Below are positions 62,539-64,000 of a stretch of DNA of 64,000 nucleotides, one piece after another (the stretch's first letter is position 1; every line of letters starts with the position of its first letter). Origin of the DNA: Propionibacteriaceae bacterium (GTDB lineage: Bacteria; Actinomycetota; Actinomycetes; Propionibacteriales; Propionibacteriaceae). Under the pieces are notes generated by a model. That model had not been told where the DNA came from. It saw only the letters and a program-made list of their open reading frames with translations, and ran no database searches. The DNA lies in NCBI GenBank assembly GCA_016717345.1, contig JADKFR010000007.1:89852-153851 (forward strand), written 5' to 3'. Made by a program: the position numbers and the translations under genes.

Positions 62539-63390
62539 ATGCAGCGAGAGACCGCGAAGACCACTGTGAAGGCGCTGGTTGGCCTCACCTATCTGGCGAT
62601 GATCGCGATGAACGTTCTCGCCAACGCGCTGCCCATCAACGGGAGGACCACCGGCGGGGTCTCCGACTCGTACCAGAACCTGTTTGCGCCGGCCGGACTG
62701 ACGTTCGCGATCTGGGGCGTCATCTACCTGTTACTCGGGGCGCATGTGCTCTACCAATTCGGCCTGTTCCATGACGCAGCGGTCGATGACGTTGCTCCCT
62801 TCGCAGGTAGCGCGAGCGCGAGCTCCGGCATTGCACCTACCCGCGCGGCGTTGTTGCAGCGGGTGGGGGTGCTGTTCTCGCTTTCGTCGCTGGCCAACGT
62901 CGCATGGATCCTCTCCTGGCACTACGACCTCATCCTGATGTCCACCCTGCTGCTGGCCACCATGCTGGTGCTCCTCATCCTCATCACCCGAACGATCCTG
63001 GGCGCGAGGCTCTCCCCGCGTGACCGGCTGTTCGTCCGACTCCCGTTCAGCGTGTATTTCGGCTGGATCACGGTCGCCACGATCGCGAACGTCACCGTAT
63101 GGCTGGTGAGTATCGGCTGGGACGGCTTCGGGATCGCGGAGTCCACCTGGGCAGTGGCGATCGTCTCGGTGGGGGCTGTCATCGGTACCGCCGTCATTCT
63201 TCGCAACCGGGACATCGCCTACGGTCTGGTGCTCGTCTGGGCCTACCTCGGCATCTGGATCAAGCACACCTCCGCCACCGGTTTCAACGGTGCCCACCCG
63301 GCCGTGATCGCCACCGCACTCCTCGGGATCGCCGCGTTCATCGCGGCAGGGGCGATCCCCATCCTGCGCGGCCGCGCGAGGGCAGCCTAG
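62539..63390 (+). CDS. TspO/tryptophan-rich-sensor-like membrane protein
   Basis: A 283-residue protein with about eight helices and Trp-bearing segments (FAPAGLTFAIWGVIYLLLGA, ANVAWILSWHYDLILMS, IANVTVWLVSIGWDGFG). It resembles the longer tryptophan-rich branch related to TspO/MBR proteins. ATG 62539 is set by GGGGAGGG. It is convergent with, and overlaps by 4 bp, the LacI gene. Ligand unknown. Confidence 0.8.
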   Translation: MQRETAKTTVKALVGLTYLAMIAMNVLANALPINGRTTGGVSDSYQNLFAPAGLTFAIWGVIYLLLGAHVLYQFGLFHDAAVDDVAPFAGSASASSGIAPTRAALLQRVGVLFSLSSLANVAWILSWHYDLILMSTLLLATMLVLLILITRTILGARLSPRDRLFVRLPFSVYFGWITVATIANVTVWLVSIGWDGFGIAESTWAVAIVSVGAVIGTAVILRNRDIAYGLVLVWAYLGIWIKHTSATGFNGAHPAVIATALLGIAAFIAAGAIPILRGRARAA

Positions 63391-64000
63391 GCGGAGTCAC
63401 GCTCGATGAGACTGATGAAGCTGCCGCCCACTCTCGCAGGCTGAGCCGTCGAACCGCTTACCCCGGCGACGACGTACTCGGCGATCACCCGTCCGATCCG
63501 TTCGGGGTTGGGAGCCACGGTCGACAGCGACGGGACGCAATGGGCACCCCAGGGGAGGTTGTCCACCCCGACGACCCCGAGGGCGCCGGGGATCGCGAGG
63601 CCTTGCCGATGGCCGGCCTCGATCAGGGCCATGGCCAACTCGTCGTTGAAGGCGCAGACCGCCGTGACGCCGGAGCTCACCCAGGCTGCGACTGCCGCAG
63701 CAGCTTCCTGGGGAGCGAACGAGGATGTCCGAACCTCGGGCGGGTCAAGGCCAAGGTCAGCGCAGGCCATCCGCACGCCTTCCAGTCGGGCTGTGGCGAA
63801 GCCTTCGAGCCGGTTGTCGGCGGGCCAGGCGTAGCCGATCCGGCGGTGGCCCCGCGAAGCCAGATGCTCGGCCTGCAGGCGTCCGGTCTGGACGCCCGGG
63901 AAGAGCACCAGCCCTCGTTCGAGCTCGGTGTTGGCCACCTCGAGAAGGTAGCCGATCTGTGAGCGTTGCCGGCTTTCATCCTCTTCGGCGCCGAGGGGTT
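63387..64000 (-). CDS. LacI family regulator, 5' end outside window
   Basis: Only the C-terminal effector-binding domain is present (at least 203 codons). It shows GRLQAEHLASRGHRRIGYAW, AVCAFNDELAMALIEAGHRQ, VGVDNLPWGAHCVPSLSTVA and PERIGRVIAEYVVAG. The DNA-binding part would lie beyond 64000. LacI regulators normally sense sugars; no target genes are visible in the window. Confidence 0.92.
   Translation of the reverse strand, partial: PLGAEEDESRQRSQIGYLLEVANTELERGLVLFPGVQTGRLQAEHLASRGHRRIGYAWPADNRLEGFATARLEGVRMACADLGLDPPEVRTSSFAPQEAAAAVAAWVSSGVTAVCAFNDELAMALIEAGHRQGLAIPGALGVVGVDNLPWGAHCVPSLSTVAPNPERIGRVIAEYVVAGVSGSTAQPARVGGSFISLIERDSA

Overview
The window is a high-GC (visibly around 70%) bacterial chromosome segment with dense genes, many GTG starts and 4-bp ATGA/GTGA gene overlaps. 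SigB/SigF-type stress sigma factor, CsbD, a WS/DGAT acyltransferase, CbiMNQO with a cobalamin riboswitch, and MFS/TetR pairs together point to Actinomycetota, plausibly the Propionibacteriales/Propionibacteriaceae. That placement is inference. I see no rRNA, tRNA, CRISPR array, transposase or phage gene.

Layout, left to right. 1-3970: a TetR-controlled MacB-type export operon with a 17-bp operator upstream. 4095-5846: a membrane-anchored protein of unknown function, an orphan NifX-like protein and a catalytically dead rhomboid. 5902-9867: a fructose-type ABC operon (frcBCAK order) whose binding-protein gene is cut off at its 5' end next to a 17-G run. 10144-15732: an MHS-type transporter, a 1061-residue ferredoxin/GltD/[FeFe]-hydrogenase fusion and a PfkB kinase. 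15898-21762: a complete peptide-type ABC operon. 22012-24802: a three-gene flavin-based electron-export module (ferric-reductase-like protein, FMN-binding protein, ApbE). 24846-29787: an MFS protein, SixA, a stress block (sigma factor, CsbD, GPGG protein, with a consensus SigB/SigF-type promoter) and a nitronate-monooxygenase-like enzyme. 29904-32745: riboswitch-controlled cbiMNQO. 32933-37764: a ROK protein, then a nitrite-reduction island made of a Cys-containing HTH regulator, a DUF2249 protein and a membrane/cupredoxin/NirK fusion. 37938-47945: pirin, glycerate kinase, P450, TetR/MFS pair, WS/DGAT, LysE, acyltransferase. 48057-51756: a protease remnant, two VOC proteins, a frameshifted serB and an RpiB-like isomerase. 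51847-56456: a two-component system, a small secreted protein and a repeat-rich patch flanked by a start-less phenolic acid decarboxylase and a duplicated LURP-one tail. 56787-64000: DUF2339 protein, DUF2177 protein, acyl-CoA synthetase, DUF1295 protein, TspO-like protein and a partial LacI regulator.

Taken together, the genes suggest a facultative heterotroph: sugar and peptide import, hydrogen-linked NAD(P)H disposal or uptake, nitrite reduction with copper, and extracytosolic flavin electron transfer. The most distinctive elements are the single-chain hydrogenase and the three-part NirK with its own regulator and palindromic operator.

Several loci look damaged: the frcB 5' end, the serB frameshift, the protease remnant and the decarboxylase start. 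The first three lie at extremely GC-rich sequence and the last beside a tandem-repeat array, so assembly error must be separated from real gene decay before drawing biological conclusions.
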